The notes under the pieces: model-generated
What the model was told of the DNA's origin: nothing
Database searches by the model: none
The model's input: the letters and a program-made list of their open reading frames with translations, nothing else
Part shown: positions 28,426-37,537 of the stretch, piece by piece
Numbering within the stretch: the first letter of the stretch is position 1
How the letters are laid out: every line of letters starts with the position of its first letter
Made by a program: the position numbers and the translations under genes
Source: Deltaproteobacteria bacterium
GTDB lineage: Bacteria; UBA10199; JACPAL01; JACOUP01
Assembly (NCBI GenBank): GCA_016177765.1
Contig: JACOUP010000003.1
Location: 1-64,000 of the forward strand
DNA length: 64,000 bases
Direction: 5' to 3'

Positions 28426-29238
28426 ATGACACTTAAAGAAAAACTCCTTCATCAGTACGAACAGGTCAGGCTGGTGGTGATCAACTCCACCGTTTGGAAG
28501 TCTGTCTTCCGTCACGGTTATAAGGATACTCCTCGCAATCGGGTTCTGATGACCGCCTCCAACGTCTTTTTACACCTCCATCCCTCCAAGGTCCGGCGGC
28601 ACGGGATCAAAATCTCCTATACCTGGTGTGCTGGCGGGCTCACTTTTCTGATATTTTTGGTGACGGTCGTGACCGGTGTCATCCTGATGTTCTACTACCG
28701 GCCGGTGGCCGAATATGCCTACATCGATATGAAGTATCTGGAATTTGACATCCCATTCGGGATGGTCATGCGGAATATGCACCGGTGGGCGGCCCATGCG
28801 ATGGTGATCCTGGTGATGCTCCATATGTTCCGCGTCTTTCTAACCGGTTCCTACAAGCCGCCGCGCGAGTTTAACTGGGTCGTTGGTGTGGTCCTGCTCG
28901 TCCTGACCTTTCTTCTCTCCTTCACCGGGTATTTGCTCCCGTGGGACCAGCTCTCGGTTTGGGCGGTCACCGTCGGGACCAACATGGCCAGGGCGACGCC
29001 GCTCCTTGGCCACGAAGGACCGATGGCCGAACAGGTTCGGGCCCTGACAGGCGACCTGGTAGCGACGCCCCGCTACGATGCCCGTTCCCTGTTAACGGCT
29101 GGCACAGTTGTGGGGGCCCCGACCCTTTTGCGGTTTTATGTCTTGCACTGCATTTTCATCCCGATTGCGGCCGCCGTCCTGATGATTGTTCATTTTTGGA
29201 GGGTGCGAAAAGATGGTGGCATTTCAGGGCCCCTATAA
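28426..29238 (+). CDS. Cytochrome b, N-terminal part (b6-like)
   Basis: 270 residues with four membrane helices. The bis-His haem ligands are in [18 protein letters not shown] (helix B) and in [10 protein letters not shown]...VHFWRVR (helix D). The order and spacing match cytochrome b6 or the N-terminal half of cytochrome b. It forms the core of the quinol:cytochrome c reductase in the inner membrane with the downstream subunit IV. It starts 1 bp after the Rieske stop. Confidence 0.94.
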   Translation: MTLKEKLLHQYEQVRLVVINSTVWKSVFRHGYKDTPRNRVLMTASNVFLHLHPSKVRRHGIKISYTWCAGGLTFLIFLVTVVTGVILMFYYRPVAEYAYIDMKYLEFDIPFGMVMRNMHRWAAHAMVILVMLHMFRVFLTGSYKPPREFNWVVGVVLLVLTFLLSFTGYLLPWDQLSVWAVTVGTNMARATPLLGHEGPMAEQVRALTGDLVATPRYDARSLLTAGTVVGAPTLLRFYVLHCIFIPIAAAVLMIVHFWRVRKDGGISGPL

Positions 29239-29241
29239 ATT

Positions 29242-30045
29242 ATGGCCGATTTAAGGAAAAAAGAAGGAAAAATTGTCCCTGCCTCGTCGCTCACCTCGGA
29301 CAAGATCCATTGTTGGCCTTTCCTTGTTCGTGTCGAGTTTATTGTCGGCTTGGCCACCCTGATCTTTCTGACAGCCTGGTCACTCCTCCTGGATGCCCCG
29401 CTGGAGGAACCGGCCAATACCTCACGGACCCCCAACCCTTCCAAGGCCCCCTGGTATTTTCTGGGTCTGCAGGAGATGTTGGTCTATTTTGATCCCTGGA
29501 TCGCCGGTGTGGTTTTGCCAAGCCTCATCATTGTCGGTCTCATGGTGATCCCTTACGTCGATATCAATCCAAAGGGGAACGGCTACTACACTATTCGAGA
29601 ACGCCCCTTTGCCGTCGGGATGTACGCCTTCGGGTTTCTCATCCTCTGGATCTTTCTGATCTTTGTCGGTGTTTTCTTGCGTGGGCCCGGCTGGAACTTT
29701 TTCATGCCTTGGGAACATTGGGACCCTCATAAAGTCGTGGCACTCACCAACATTGATCTGAACATCTGGGTGGCCCAGACCTTCGGCCTCGATTTCCTGA
29801 GGGGTCCCGTTTGGGGGATGCTCCTCGGCCTGGGCCTGATTGGTGGCTACTATTCAACGGCGGCGCTTGTTTATAAATTAAAAGCGAAGACAAACAAGGT
29901 GATTGGCGAGCTGGGGCCAGTTCGTTACGGGATTGTCGCCTTCCTCTTTTTAACAATGATGGCGTTGCCGATCAAGATGGTTCTCCGCTGGACCCTGAAC
30001 ATCAAATATGTCTGTGTCATCCCCTGGTTAGGAATTAACATCTGA
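29242..30045 (+). CDS. Cytochrome b, C-terminal part (subunit IV-like)
   Basis: 267 residues with several membrane helices. The quinol-site motif normally reading PEWY appears as APWY in NPSKAPWYFLGLQEML (about residue 75). The protein is longer than plant-type subunit IV and adds helices after NIDLNIW. Together with the preceding gene it makes a split cytochrome b, typical of b6f-like and many deltaproteobacterial or actinobacterial bc complexes. The Glu-to-Ala change removes a residue used for proton exit in mitochondrial-type complexes. Confidence 0.9.
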   Translation: MADLRKKEGKIVPASSLTSDKIHCWPFLVRVEFIVGLATLIFLTAWSLLLDAPLEEPANTSRTPNPSKAPWYFLGLQEMLVYFDPWIAGVVLPSLIIVGLMVIPYVDINPKGNGYYTIRERPFAVGMYAFGFLILWIFLIFVGVFLRGPGWNFFMPWEHWDPHKVVALTNIDLNIWVAQTFGLDFLRGPVWGMLLGLGLIGGYYSTAALVYKLKAKTNKVIGELGPVRYGIVAFLFLTMMALPIKMVLRWTLNIKYVCVIPWLGINI

Positions 30046-30047
30046 TT

Positions 30048-32690
30048 ATGGCTGACGGCAAAGAGAAAGAGATCGACCGGGTCGAAAAAATATCTTATTC
30101 AAAATACCTTTTTGTCTTGGGGACCCTTTTTTTTCTCGCCTCTGTTTGGGCGGTTTTTAACGAGGTAGTCACCCGTCGGAGCTGGAAATCGTACCAGAGC
30201 GAATTCAACCGGATCGAATTCAAAAGGGTTGAAACCGAATATCAGGAAAAGAAGAGACAGATTTTGGAAGAGGACAAGGCTTTGGAGGCCCAGTCCGTGA
30301 GTTACGAGTCCTTGCCTGATGACCCCGTCTTGCTCTCGCTCCGACAGATTCGTTTAAAGAAGGAAGCGGCCACCAACCGGATGGAGTCTGGTGAATACAA
30401 ACAGGCTGTGACCGGGACGGCCCGTCAGAAGATCCGGATGGATGATTTGAAACAGAGGTATCAATTCCTCAAGGCGGATCAGGAGGAAATTTATTACGAA
30501 TGGAAGCATGCCAAGGAGAACAAGAAGCCTTTTGAAAAACTGATGGCCTCTTATTATGAGAGTGACGGCAAGCTGATCGCCCTCAAACTGGAGATGGAAG
30601 ATCAGGAAAAAAACCTCGCCAAGGCCTCTTCCTTTGTAGAAGAAATCCGGGCGGAGATCAAAAAATGGGAGAGGGCGGAGGAAGAACGCCTGAAACCGCT
30701 TAAACTTCTCGAAAAAAAGAAGGATGCGATCCTGTCGCGCAGGCTGGATTTGAAGCAGGTGGTCGTTGATGATTTGGGCAAAGGAGGGGTTGTCCAGTGG
30801 GGGGCGGTTGATCGGTGTGAATCCTGCCATGTGACGATCAACCGTGCCGGGTTTGAGGAAGAAAAAAATCCATTCAAGACCCACCCGAATCGGGAACTCA
30901 TTTTTGCCAAACATCCTGTGGAAAAATTCGGTTGCGTCACCTGTCACGGCGGTCAGGGGCGGGCGACCGAGATTGAGAAGAAACCTCTGGAAGAGGGGGA
31001 TCATGCCCATGGGGTTGTTCCTCATTGGGATGACCCGCTTCGTCGGGGGCTCGATCTCCAAACAAGTTGTAACAAATGCCATCAGGATCAGTGGAAGCTC
31101 GATTGGGCCCCCAATTACATCCAGGGAAAGCGATTCTTTGTCGAACGTGGCTGTATCGGTTGCCACAATGTTCAGGGTCTCGAAGGGATGCCGAAGGCAG
31201 GTTCTCCGCTCCTGAAGGTGGCGAGCAAGGTTGATCCCCAATGGCTGGTGGGCTGGCTCCGGAATCCGCGGGATTATCTGCCCCATTCCAAGATGCCGAA
31301 GATTCCGCTGGATATTGACGAACCGGGACAGGTGGAGAAAGTTGCTTCTTATCTTTTACAAAATTCCAAGCCCTTTGATTTTCCAAAAGGGAACTATCCG
31401 GGTGGTTTGGCAGAAAAAGGGAAACAGGTCTTTGAAACGGTCGGTTGCTACGCCTGTCACAGCTTGGATGGAAAGGGAGGGACCCATGGCCCTGCCCTGG
31501 ACAAAATCGCTTCCAAGACGAGTGCCCGCTGGATCTATAACTGGATTCAGGAGCCAAGGGCCTACAGCCCGATGGCCAAGATGCCTTCTCTACGCCTGAC
31601 TCCCCAGGAGGCGGCCGATGTCACGGCCTTTCTGATGCAACAAGGGGATTTGATCCCAGCCGAAGAGGGGCTGGCCGAGAAACTGAAGGATCCGGACAAT
31701 GCGAAGGCTGGATTCCTGCTCATTTCACAGTACGGTTGCTACGGTTGCCACGAAATCCGGGGGTTTGAAAACGCCGCAAAGCTCTCTGTCGATCTGACCA
31801 CCTTTGGAAGGAAGGATGTTGTCGAGTTCGATTTTGGAGATACGGAAATTTCCAGAACCTGGAAGGAGTGGACCCGGGGAAAACTTCACAACCCGAGGAT
31901 GTACCTGACCGAAAAGACAAGTTCGCGGATGCCGAATTTTGAAATGACCGACGCGGAGATTGATGATCTCCTGGTTTTCCTGGGGAGTCTCAAGAAGGAG
32001 GAGGTGCCGGAGCGGGCGGTGCCGGTCAAGAGACATCCTGAAATTGCCGCTGTCAGTGTGGGTCAGCTACTGGTGAATCGATACAATTGTAAAGGGTGTC
32101 ACCTGATTGAGGGGGAGGGGAGGGAGGCCATTTCACAGGTTGTTAGCGATCCCGGTTTCCTCCCGCCAAATCTGATGGGGATCGGTGCCAGGGTCCGGCC
32201 GGAGTGGATGTTCCATTTCCTCAAGGATCCTTCAAGCACGAAGATCCGGAACTGGCTCACACTCCGGATGCCGACCTTTCAATTCAGCGATCAGGAGACG
32301 ATGGCGTTTGTCCGTTACTTCTCCGGTTTGAACCATGTCGATGCCGGCATTATGACCGGTGATTCCTTCAAGCCGGACCCTGCCTTGGTGGCCGTCGGTG
32401 CCAAGTTGGCCTCACCGGATTATTTCAGCTGTTTCTCTTGTCACGTTCAGGGGGGCAAAAACCCCTCCGGAATGCCCCAGCAGTGGGCCCCCGATCTGTC
32501 GATCTCTCGCCCACGGATCCGCCCCGGTTTCATACAGAAATGGGTTCGGGATCCCCAGAAATTCACGCCGGGGGTGAATATGCCCGGTTTCTTACCGGAC
32601 GATTCAGCGGCGCCGCCGGATTTCCTGAATGGGAGTGCCCAAAAACAGGCTGAGGCGATTGAGCAGTATATTTTTAGCATCGGAAAATGA
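30048..32690 (+). CDS. Octahaem c-type cytochrome subunit with coiled-coil N-terminus
   Basis: 880 residues. One N-terminal membrane anchor (YLFVLGTLFFLASVWAVFNEV, about 15-35) is followed by a long charged coiled-coil region (about 40-250). Eight CXXCH haem motifs follow: CESCH, CVTCH, CNKCH, CIGCH, CYACH, CYGCH, CKGCH and CFSCH. The last five sit in class-I-like units with candidate distal methionines (SKMP, AKMP, SRMP, LRMP, VNMP). It directly follows the cytochrome b genes (2-bp gap) and probably replaces cytochrome c1 or f, passing electrons to periplasmic carriers. The cupredoxin start overlaps its stop. Confidence 0.93.
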   Translation: MADGKEKEIDRVEKISYSKYLFVLGTLFFLASVWAVFNEVVTRRSWKSYQSEFNRIEFKRVETEYQEKKRQILEEDKALEAQSVSYESLPDDPVLLSLRQIRLKKEAATNRMESGEYKQAVTGTARQKIRMDDLKQRYQFLKADQEEIYYEWKHAKENKKPFEKLMASYYESDGKLIALKLEMEDQEKNLAKASSFVEEIRAEIKKWERAEEERLKPLKLLEKKKDAILSRRLDLKQVVVDDLGKGGVVQWGAVDRCESCHVTINRAGFEEEKNPFKTHPNRELIFAKHPVEKFGCVTCHGGQGRATEIEKKPLEEGDHAHGVVPHWDDPLRRGLDLQTSCNKCHQDQWKLDWAPNYIQGKRFFVERGCIGCHNVQGLEGMPKAGSPLLKVASKVDPQWLVGWLRNPRDYLPHSKMPKIPLDIDEPGQVEKVASYLLQNSKPFDFPKGNYPGGLAEKGKQVFETVGCYACHSLDGKGGTHGPALDKIASKTSARWIYNWIQEPRAYSPMAKMPSLRLTPQEAADVTAFLMQQGDLIPAEEGLAEKLKDPDNAKAGFLLISQYGCYGCHEIRGFENAAKLSVDLTTFGRKDVVEFDFGDTEISRTWKEWTRGKLHNPRMYLTEKTSSRMPNFEMTDAEIDDLLVFLGSLKKEEVPERAVPVKRHPEIAAVSVGQLLVNRYNCKGCHLIEGEGREAISQVVSDPGFLPPNLMGIGARVRPEWMFHFLKDPSSTKIRNWLTLRMPTFQFSDQETMAFVRYFSGLNHVDAGIMTGDSFKPDPALVAVGAKLASPDYFSCFSCHVQGGKNPSGMPQQWAPDLSISRPRIRPGFIQKWVRDPQKFTPGVNMPGFLPDDSAAPPDFLNGSAQKQAEAIEQYIFSIGK

Positions 32691-33433
32691 TGGTTCGACT
32701 GGCTCACCATGTCCGAGTAGGTTTTCAAAAAACAAGTGGACACCCTGAGCTTGTCGAAGGGTCTCTTTGGGTTTTGTTTTTTTTCCTCCTTCCCTCTTTC
32801 TGCTGGGCCGGCGGTGCCATTTCGGGCCACGTTCGGTTTCAGGGGGTTTTGCCAAAACCGAAAACGATTTATGTGACCAATGATCAGTCTGTTTGTGGTT
32901 CCAAAAAGGTTTTGGAGACAGGGATTGGCAAAGAAAAGGGGGTGGGTGGGGCCGTTGTTTTTATTCAAGGCCCTGTTCCCGGGGGGAAGAGACTTTCTCT
33001 TCCTTCGCTGGTGATCGATCAGAGGGGGTGTGAGTTTGTCCCGCACACCCTTCTTGTGCCGGTGGGTATTCCGGTGACCGTGCAGAACAGCGATGCCACC
33101 CTTCACAATTTTCATACCGCAGGCAAGGTCAATCCCCCGACCAACCGGGCCCAATCCGGGGGGAGTGCCCCGATTCCTTTTGTTTTCCAGAAACCGGAGA
33201 TTTTTTCCGTGGGGTGTGATGTCCATCCCTGGATGCAGGCCTGGATTGTTGTCGCCGAACATGCCTATTATGCCCTCTCCAATGAGGAGGGAAATTTTTC
33301 CATGGCGGATATCCCCGCAGGGGCCTACACCTTAAAACTCTGGCATGAATTTCTTGGAGAACAGCAAAAGAAGGTGACGGTGAGGGAAGGGGAGACAACT
33401 TCTGTGGAGTATATTTTGGAGTTAAAAAACTGA
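32687..33433 (+). CDS. Exported cupredoxin-like protein
   Basis: 248 residues. The mature part has type-1 copper candidates: His in LHNFH, then Cys, His and Met in CDVHPWM, matching CxxHPWM cupredoxins of the methylamine-utilisation/plastocyanin type. A C-terminal beta domain ends GAYTLKLWHE. The signal peptide core is LWVLFFFLLPSFCWA. The start ATG 32687 overlaps the cytochrome stop (ATGA), but the first 28 residues are encoded by dispersed repeats (MVRLAHHV; HPELVEGS). The n-region is therefore unusually long, and a TTG nearer the signal core is possible. Probably a periplasmic electron carrier for the complex. Confidence 0.82.
   Translation: MMVRLAHHVRVGFQKTSGHPELVEGSLWVLFFFLLPSFCWAGGAISGHVRFQGVLPKPKTIYVTNDQSVCGSKKVLETGIGKEKGVGGAVVFIQGPVPGGKRLSLPSLVIDQRGCEFVPHTLLVPVGIPVTVQNSDATLHNFHTAGKVNPPTNRAQSGGSAPIPFVFQKPEIFSVGCDVHPWMQAWIVVAEHAYYALSNEEGNFSMADIPAGAYTLKLWHEFLGEQQKKVTVREGETTSVEYILELKN
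32690..32770. repeat. Dispersed repeats: TGGTTCGACTGGCTCACCATG and CCTGAGCTTGTCGAAGG
   Basis: Two short repeat sequences of a kind common in bacterial genomes lie at the start of the cupredoxin gene. Related copies are at 26894-26925 (before miaA) and, inverted, at about 33483-33553 (CATCCTTCGACTGAGC and GGTGAGCTTGTCGAACCATG). Here they form the first codons of a signal peptide. Confidence 0.6.
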
Positions 33434-33571
33434 CTGGAAAAATAAAGGTTGAAAAATAGAAAGTTTTTGTTGATAAAAGTGCCCATCCTTCGACTGAGCT
33501 TAAGGATGTCCATTGTTGCGTTCATGGGCATGGTGAGCTTGTCGAACCATGACACAAAAAAAGGAGGCAGT

Positions 33572-34261
33572 ATGAAAAAGACGATTGTTGTTGTTACCCT
33601 CGCCCTTGGGTTGGTTCTTGCCGGAGCTGTCACCGTTCAGGCGGCAGGGACTATCAAAGGGAGGGCCAGTTTTACAGGGGTAGCGCCGGCGATGCCGATG
33701 CTGACCAAGCAGGCCGATCCGTTTTGTGCCAAGAGCCCGACCAAGGATGAAGAGGTGGTGGTGAACGCCAATGGCACATTAAAGAACGTAGTCGTCCGTG
33801 TGGTAAAGGGGGCCCCGAAAGGGGCTGTTCCGGCCCAGGCGGTGGTTTTGGACCAGAACGGCTGTTCCTACAAGCCGCGTGTCCTGGCGGTTGTTGCCGG
33901 CCAGAAGGTCCTGATTCGCAACAGTGATCCTGTCCTGCACAATGTTCATAGTTACCAGGGGGCGGCAACCGGTTTTAACCAGGCGATGTTCAAGGGGATG
34001 AAGGACCTGGAAAAAACCTTTCCGTTGGGGGCCACCAAGTTCAAGTGCGATGTGCATCCCTGGATGACCGCCTGGGTTGTTGGGAATGAGAACCCTTTCT
34101 TTGCCGCCACGGGAGAGACAGGTGAGTTTACCATCGGGAATCTTCCCGCCGGCACCTACACCCTCGAGGCCTGGCATGAGAAGTACGGGATCCAGACCAA
34201 GGATTTGACCGTTGCCGAGGGGCAGACGGTCGACGCCAGTTTTACGTTTGGCGCTAAGTGA
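33572..34261 (+). CDS. Second exported cupredoxin-like protein
   Basis: 229 residues and a paralogue of the preceding gene. It has a clear signal peptide (MKKTIVVVTLALGLVLAGAVTVQA) and the copper-site pattern LHNVH plus CDVHPWM, and ends with a GTYTLEAWHEKYG beta domain. ATG 33572 has AGGAGG 7 nt upstream. It probably shuttles electrons in the periplasm, or binds copper, near the bc complex. It is convergent with the GMC oxidoreductase gene with only 3 bp between stops. Confidence 0.88.
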   Translation: MKKTIVVVTLALGLVLAGAVTVQAAGTIKGRASFTGVAPAMPMLTKQADPFCAKSPTKDEEVVVNANGTLKNVVVRVVKGAPKGAVPAQAVVLDQNGCSYKPRVLAVVAGQKVLIRNSDPVLHNVHSYQGAATGFNQAMFKGMKDLEKTFPLGATKFKCDVHPWMTAWVVGNENPFFAATGETGEFTIGNLPAGTYTLEAWHEKYGIQTKDLTVAEGQTVDASFTFGAK

Positions 34262-34264
34262 TCC

Positions 34265-36085
34265 CTATCTTATTTCTTGAGCCAGCCGCTCGGCCAGTCG
34301 CAGTGACAACCCCATGATCGTTACCATCGGGTTCACCCCCGGTGAATCTGGAAAAACAGAGGCGTCACAGACCGAGATACGGTCTGAACCAAACAACCGG
34401 AGATCCCCATCGACAACCCGGCTGATGCCTGCCGTTCCCTGGGGGTGGAAGCCGCTGGTGATCAGCCGGCGGGGGATAAAATCTTCGGGGCGGAGTTTTT
34501 TGAGCTCATGAAGAGTGGCTGGTTCATTGGGAAGATCCACGGCCGGAAGCAAAACCCTTTCCGCCCCTGCCGCAAAGAACGCCTCGGCGATCATCAAGAG
34601 ACCGGCGCCGATCTCTTTGGCATCATCGGGGTGGAGACGGTAATGGATCCAGGGGGGAGAGTCGCCGAACTGTTGAACCCTGCCTGTCTGGCGATCCCGG
34701 ACAAACAGACCGAAACTGACCAGATGTTCACTTTGGCTGATCCACCAGGCAAAACGCTTTCCCGCCTTTGAAAGCATCGGACCGATCACACTCTTGGGGA
34801 GATGGATCCCTTCCAGGGTCACACGGGGGAGTTCCGGGGGGCGGTAACCCAACCCTTGCGGCACCCCATGCCCGTTGTTGGAGAGAGAGGGGAAATAGGC
34901 CAAGACCTTGGTTGCGGGGTGGATCTTGAGATTTTGCCCAGCCAGGGACCCGTGAGACCCGAGCCTGTTTCTACGGATCAGACCGGGGGTTGCGAGGGCC
35001 CCGGCCGATAAAACAAGCTGTTTCGAGCGGATCAATTTTTTTCCGTCAACAGTTTCAATCTCCACAATGACGCCATTTTCTTTTTCCGAAATTTGTATGG
35101 CACGACTCCTGTCAAAGAGGCTCATCCCTTTTTCGACCGCTTCGACGAGAAAGGCCCGGTCTGTTCCCAGTTTGGCTCCGGTGGGGCAGAGGAAACAACA
35201 ACGTCCAGAACCTTGGCAATCGGGGGCATTGCGGGGCAGGGGATAGACCTCATTTCTTCCGATGGCGGACAACCCCTTCTGAAAGATCTTCGAGGAAAGA
35301 CTCGTGATGGCGGCAGAGGGTTTTGAAACACCAATCCGTTTCTCGGCAAGATCCATCCAGGGATCGAGGAGCCCGGAGGAAAAAGGGATGCCGGTTAGTT
35401 CCTCCCACCTCTCCAGGCATTCCGGGAGAGGCCTGAGGCAGGTTCCGGAATTCACGACTGTTGTCCCACCCACGGCGGAACCGGCCATCACGAGGGTAAT
35501 CCCGCCGTAGAGGGAGGCGCTCATCCCCTGGAGGAGGTAATGTTTTTCCAGAATCCGCGGGGCCGACTCCATCTCCGCAAATCCCCCCTTTTCCACGATG
35601 GCGATACGGAACCCCCTCCGGGTCAGATCCCAAGCGACCGGGGCCCCTCCGGCCCCTGAACCGATCACCACAACATCAAATTCATTGTTCGGAATTTCTT
35701 TCGGGTGAACCACCCTTGGACGAACCCTCTTTAAAGGATGGGGAGGATTGGGCGGGACGTTTTTTTCTTCCGTCAACATTTCCATGAGGGGGCCCAGGAG
35801 AAGGGCCAGGATCGCCCGGAAAAGGGTAAACCGGTGGTTCATCATCCGGTCGAAAAACCGGTCGAAGTCTCCTGCCGAAAGGTGGCTCACCCGGTTTAGT
35901 CTTCCCAGAATAAAAAAAGGACCCGCAAAATCCAGAAGGAGGGCGAGGAGGGGGTAGAGGGTTCGGAAGGGATTGTCAAACCGGGAGCCCCTTTGCCAGG
36001 CACGCTGTGCGGCATCGGTCACCTGAGACGCCGGCATCCCCATTTCCAGGAGCCATCGTTCACCAAGGGGCCATCGGGATTTCAT
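34265..36085 (-). CDS. GMC-family FAD oxidoreductase
   Basis: About 606 residues. FAD binding is shown by VVVIGSGAGGAPVAWDLTRRGFRIAIVEKG (about residue 140). GGTTVVNSGTCLRP and the C-terminal HPQGTAGISR...DASVFPDSPGVNPMVTIMGL are GMC signatures with the active-site His and Asn. The extra N-terminal 130 residues hold a hydrophobic segment, as in long-chain alcohol or sterol oxidases. A Cys cluster (CQGSGRCCFLCPTGAK) is also typical of that subgroup. ATG 36085 starts 4 bp after the stop of the upstream gene, so the two form an operon. The substrate is probably a hydrophobic alcohol (inference). Confidence 0.9.
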   Translation of the reverse strand: MKSRWPLGERWLLEMGMPASQVTDAAQRAWQRGSRFDNPFRTLYPLLALLLDFAGPFFILGRLNRVSHLSAGDFDRFFDRMMNHRFTLFRAILALLLGPLMEMLTEEKNVPPNPPHPLKRVRPRVVHPKEIPNNEFDVVVIGSGAGGAPVAWDLTRRGFRIAIVEKGGFAEMESAPRILEKHYLLQGMSASLYGGITLVMAGSAVGGTTVVNSGTCLRPLPECLERWEELTGIPFSSGLLDPWMDLAEKRIGVSKPSAAITSLSSKIFQKGLSAIGRNEVYPLPRNAPDCQGSGRCCFLCPTGAKLGTDRAFLVEAVEKGMSLFDRSRAIQISEKENGVIVEIETVDGKKLIRSKQLVLSAGALATPGLIRRNRLGSHGSLAGQNLKIHPATKVLAYFPSLSNNGHGVPQGLGYRPPELPRVTLEGIHLPKSVIGPMLSKAGKRFAWWISQSEHLVSFGLFVRDRQTGRVQQFGDSPPWIHYRLHPDDAKEIGAGLLMIAEAFFAAGAERVLLPAVDLPNEPATLHELKKLRPEDFIPRRLITSGFHPQGTAGISRVVDGDLRLFGSDRISVCDASVFPDSPGVNPMVTIMGLSLRLAERLAQEIR

Positions 36086-36089
36086 AGAG

Positions 36090-37436
36090 TTATCGGGGTC
36101 TCGTCCGGTCCACCCATTCAAAGGCGGCGGTTCCCTTGGCCACAAGGGTGCGGTCAACCCCTTTGGAAAGATCCACAAGCCGGAGTTTCAGGGAGGCCAG
36201 ATTGCTATTGTGACACCAAAGGAGGGAATCATCGGTATCGGTGTATTCGACCACCGCCACCGGTGATGGGGCGATGATTTCACCGGAAAGGGTAACCTCC
36301 CCCTTTTTTGTTGAAAAGAGCCACCGACCTTCCGAGACTTCCGATTCTGCCTGAAAAATAGTCGACAGAGAGGAAAAGGAATATTGTTGCCTGCCGATAA
36401 AAAGGACAAAGGAGGAGAGGGGGCCAAGGGTCCACTTGGCCAGGTCGATCCTGGCGGACAACCCTTCAAAGACAACATCGGTTTCTCCCTCAAACTGGTT
36501 GCAATGGGCCCAGGCCCAGGACCGGGCCTGTCGGATTCCGCCAATATGCCCGATCATCGCGGGGGCCCTGTCCAAAAGGAGTGTTTCTGTTTTTTCATCC
36601 TTGGAGGAACTCCCCTTTCTTTTGACCTGCAGGGAGCCGGAGATTCGGATATCGAGCAGGCAGGCGGAATAACGGTTCCGGATCAGGCCGGTTCTTCGGA
36701 TCAACCAGGGGCCATGGTCAAAATGGGGGCCGCTCATGGTCCAGTGAAGATCCCAGAAGAGAGGGCCGGCCTGCCCCCGGGCGCTGGTTTCATTGAGATG
36801 CGCAAACCCCAGGTGAAAGGCGGCGTGGGAGATCGCCAGATCCTCAAGGGGGTGGATCTCCTTGCCCGCCTCAATTTTTTCCCTGTCGAAGAAGACCCCC
36901 CAGATTGCCGCCTTCCTTTTTTTGCCGTCGAGCAGGCTGTAACGAAACCAGAAGGCCTTACCGGGGGCGATGTTGACCTTGCCGAACCAGACCTCATAAA
37001 AAGGACCCCTCCCCTTGTGGCGGCGTGGGAATCCCGGGACCAGGGGTCTTGTTGAATAACGATGGGCCAGTCCCAGGGAAAGGGCGACAAAACCGTCTGC
37101 CCCGGCGCAGAGAAGCCATGCCGTTCCGTCGCTCCAAGACAGAAACAGAAAACCCAAGGTGCTGATCAGTTTGGCAATCAGCAGACTTTTGTAGAGGGCT
37201 ATTTCCCGGGGGTGGCGGGCCGAGCCGATCGCTATCCCGGTGATCCCCCCCATCAGCGAAAGAGAAAGGATGTAGGTCAGATTGCCGGTTGGGATCGTGA
37301 TGGCACCGGAAAGACCAAGTGTTGTCGCCAATTGTGTGAGTTGTGCCGAAAGGGCGGTCGGGGCAAAGAGCAGGATCAGACCGACGGCGGCAAAAACGAG
37401 TCCCCAGAGGAAAACGGTTTTCTGGTAGGGAATCAT
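36090..37436 (-). CDS. Membrane protein with lipocalin/CrtC-like C-terminal domain
   Basis: 448 residues. The N-terminal 130 residues contain about four membrane helices (VFLWGLVFAAVGLILLF, and others). The rest is soluble and beta-rich, with YEVWFGKVN, AFWFRYSLLDG, FWDLHWTMSGP and HIGGIRQARSWAWAHCNQF. This pattern of Trp/His motifs reminds me of AttH/CrtC-like lipocalin-fold enzymes that handle carotenoids or other lipids, but I cannot assign it firmly. It is translationally linked to the GMC oxidoreductase, so both likely act on the same lipophilic substrate. Confidence 0.7.
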   Translation of the reverse strand: MIPYQKTVFLWGLVFAAVGLILLFAPTALSAQLTQLATTLGLSGAITIPTGNLTYILSLSLMGGITGIAIGSARHPREIALYKSLLIAKLISTLGFLFLSWSDGTAWLLCAGADGFVALSLGLAHRYSTRPLVPGFPRRHKGRGPFYEVWFGKVNIAPGKAFWFRYSLLDGKKRKAAIWGVFFDREKIEAGKEIHPLEDLAISHAAFHLGFAHLNETSARGQAGPLFWDLHWTMSGPHFDHGPWLIRRTGLIRNRYSACLLDIRISGSLQVKRKGSSSKDEKTETLLLDRAPAMIGHIGGIRQARSWAWAHCNQFEGETDVVFEGLSARIDLAKWTLGPLSSFVLFIGRQQYSFSSLSTIFQAESEVSEGRWLFSTKKGEVTLSGEIIAPSPVAVVEYTDTDDSLLWCHNSNLASLKLRLVDLSKGVDRTLVAKGTAAFEWVDRTRPR

Positions 37437-37537
37437 CCCTCCCTTCCCTAATACAAATAGCCTTGAAAAGGCAATGCCTTAAGAGGCCTGCCTCAAGAGG
37501 TTTTGACATCATCGGGGCAAAAGGCTAAACCGGGCTT

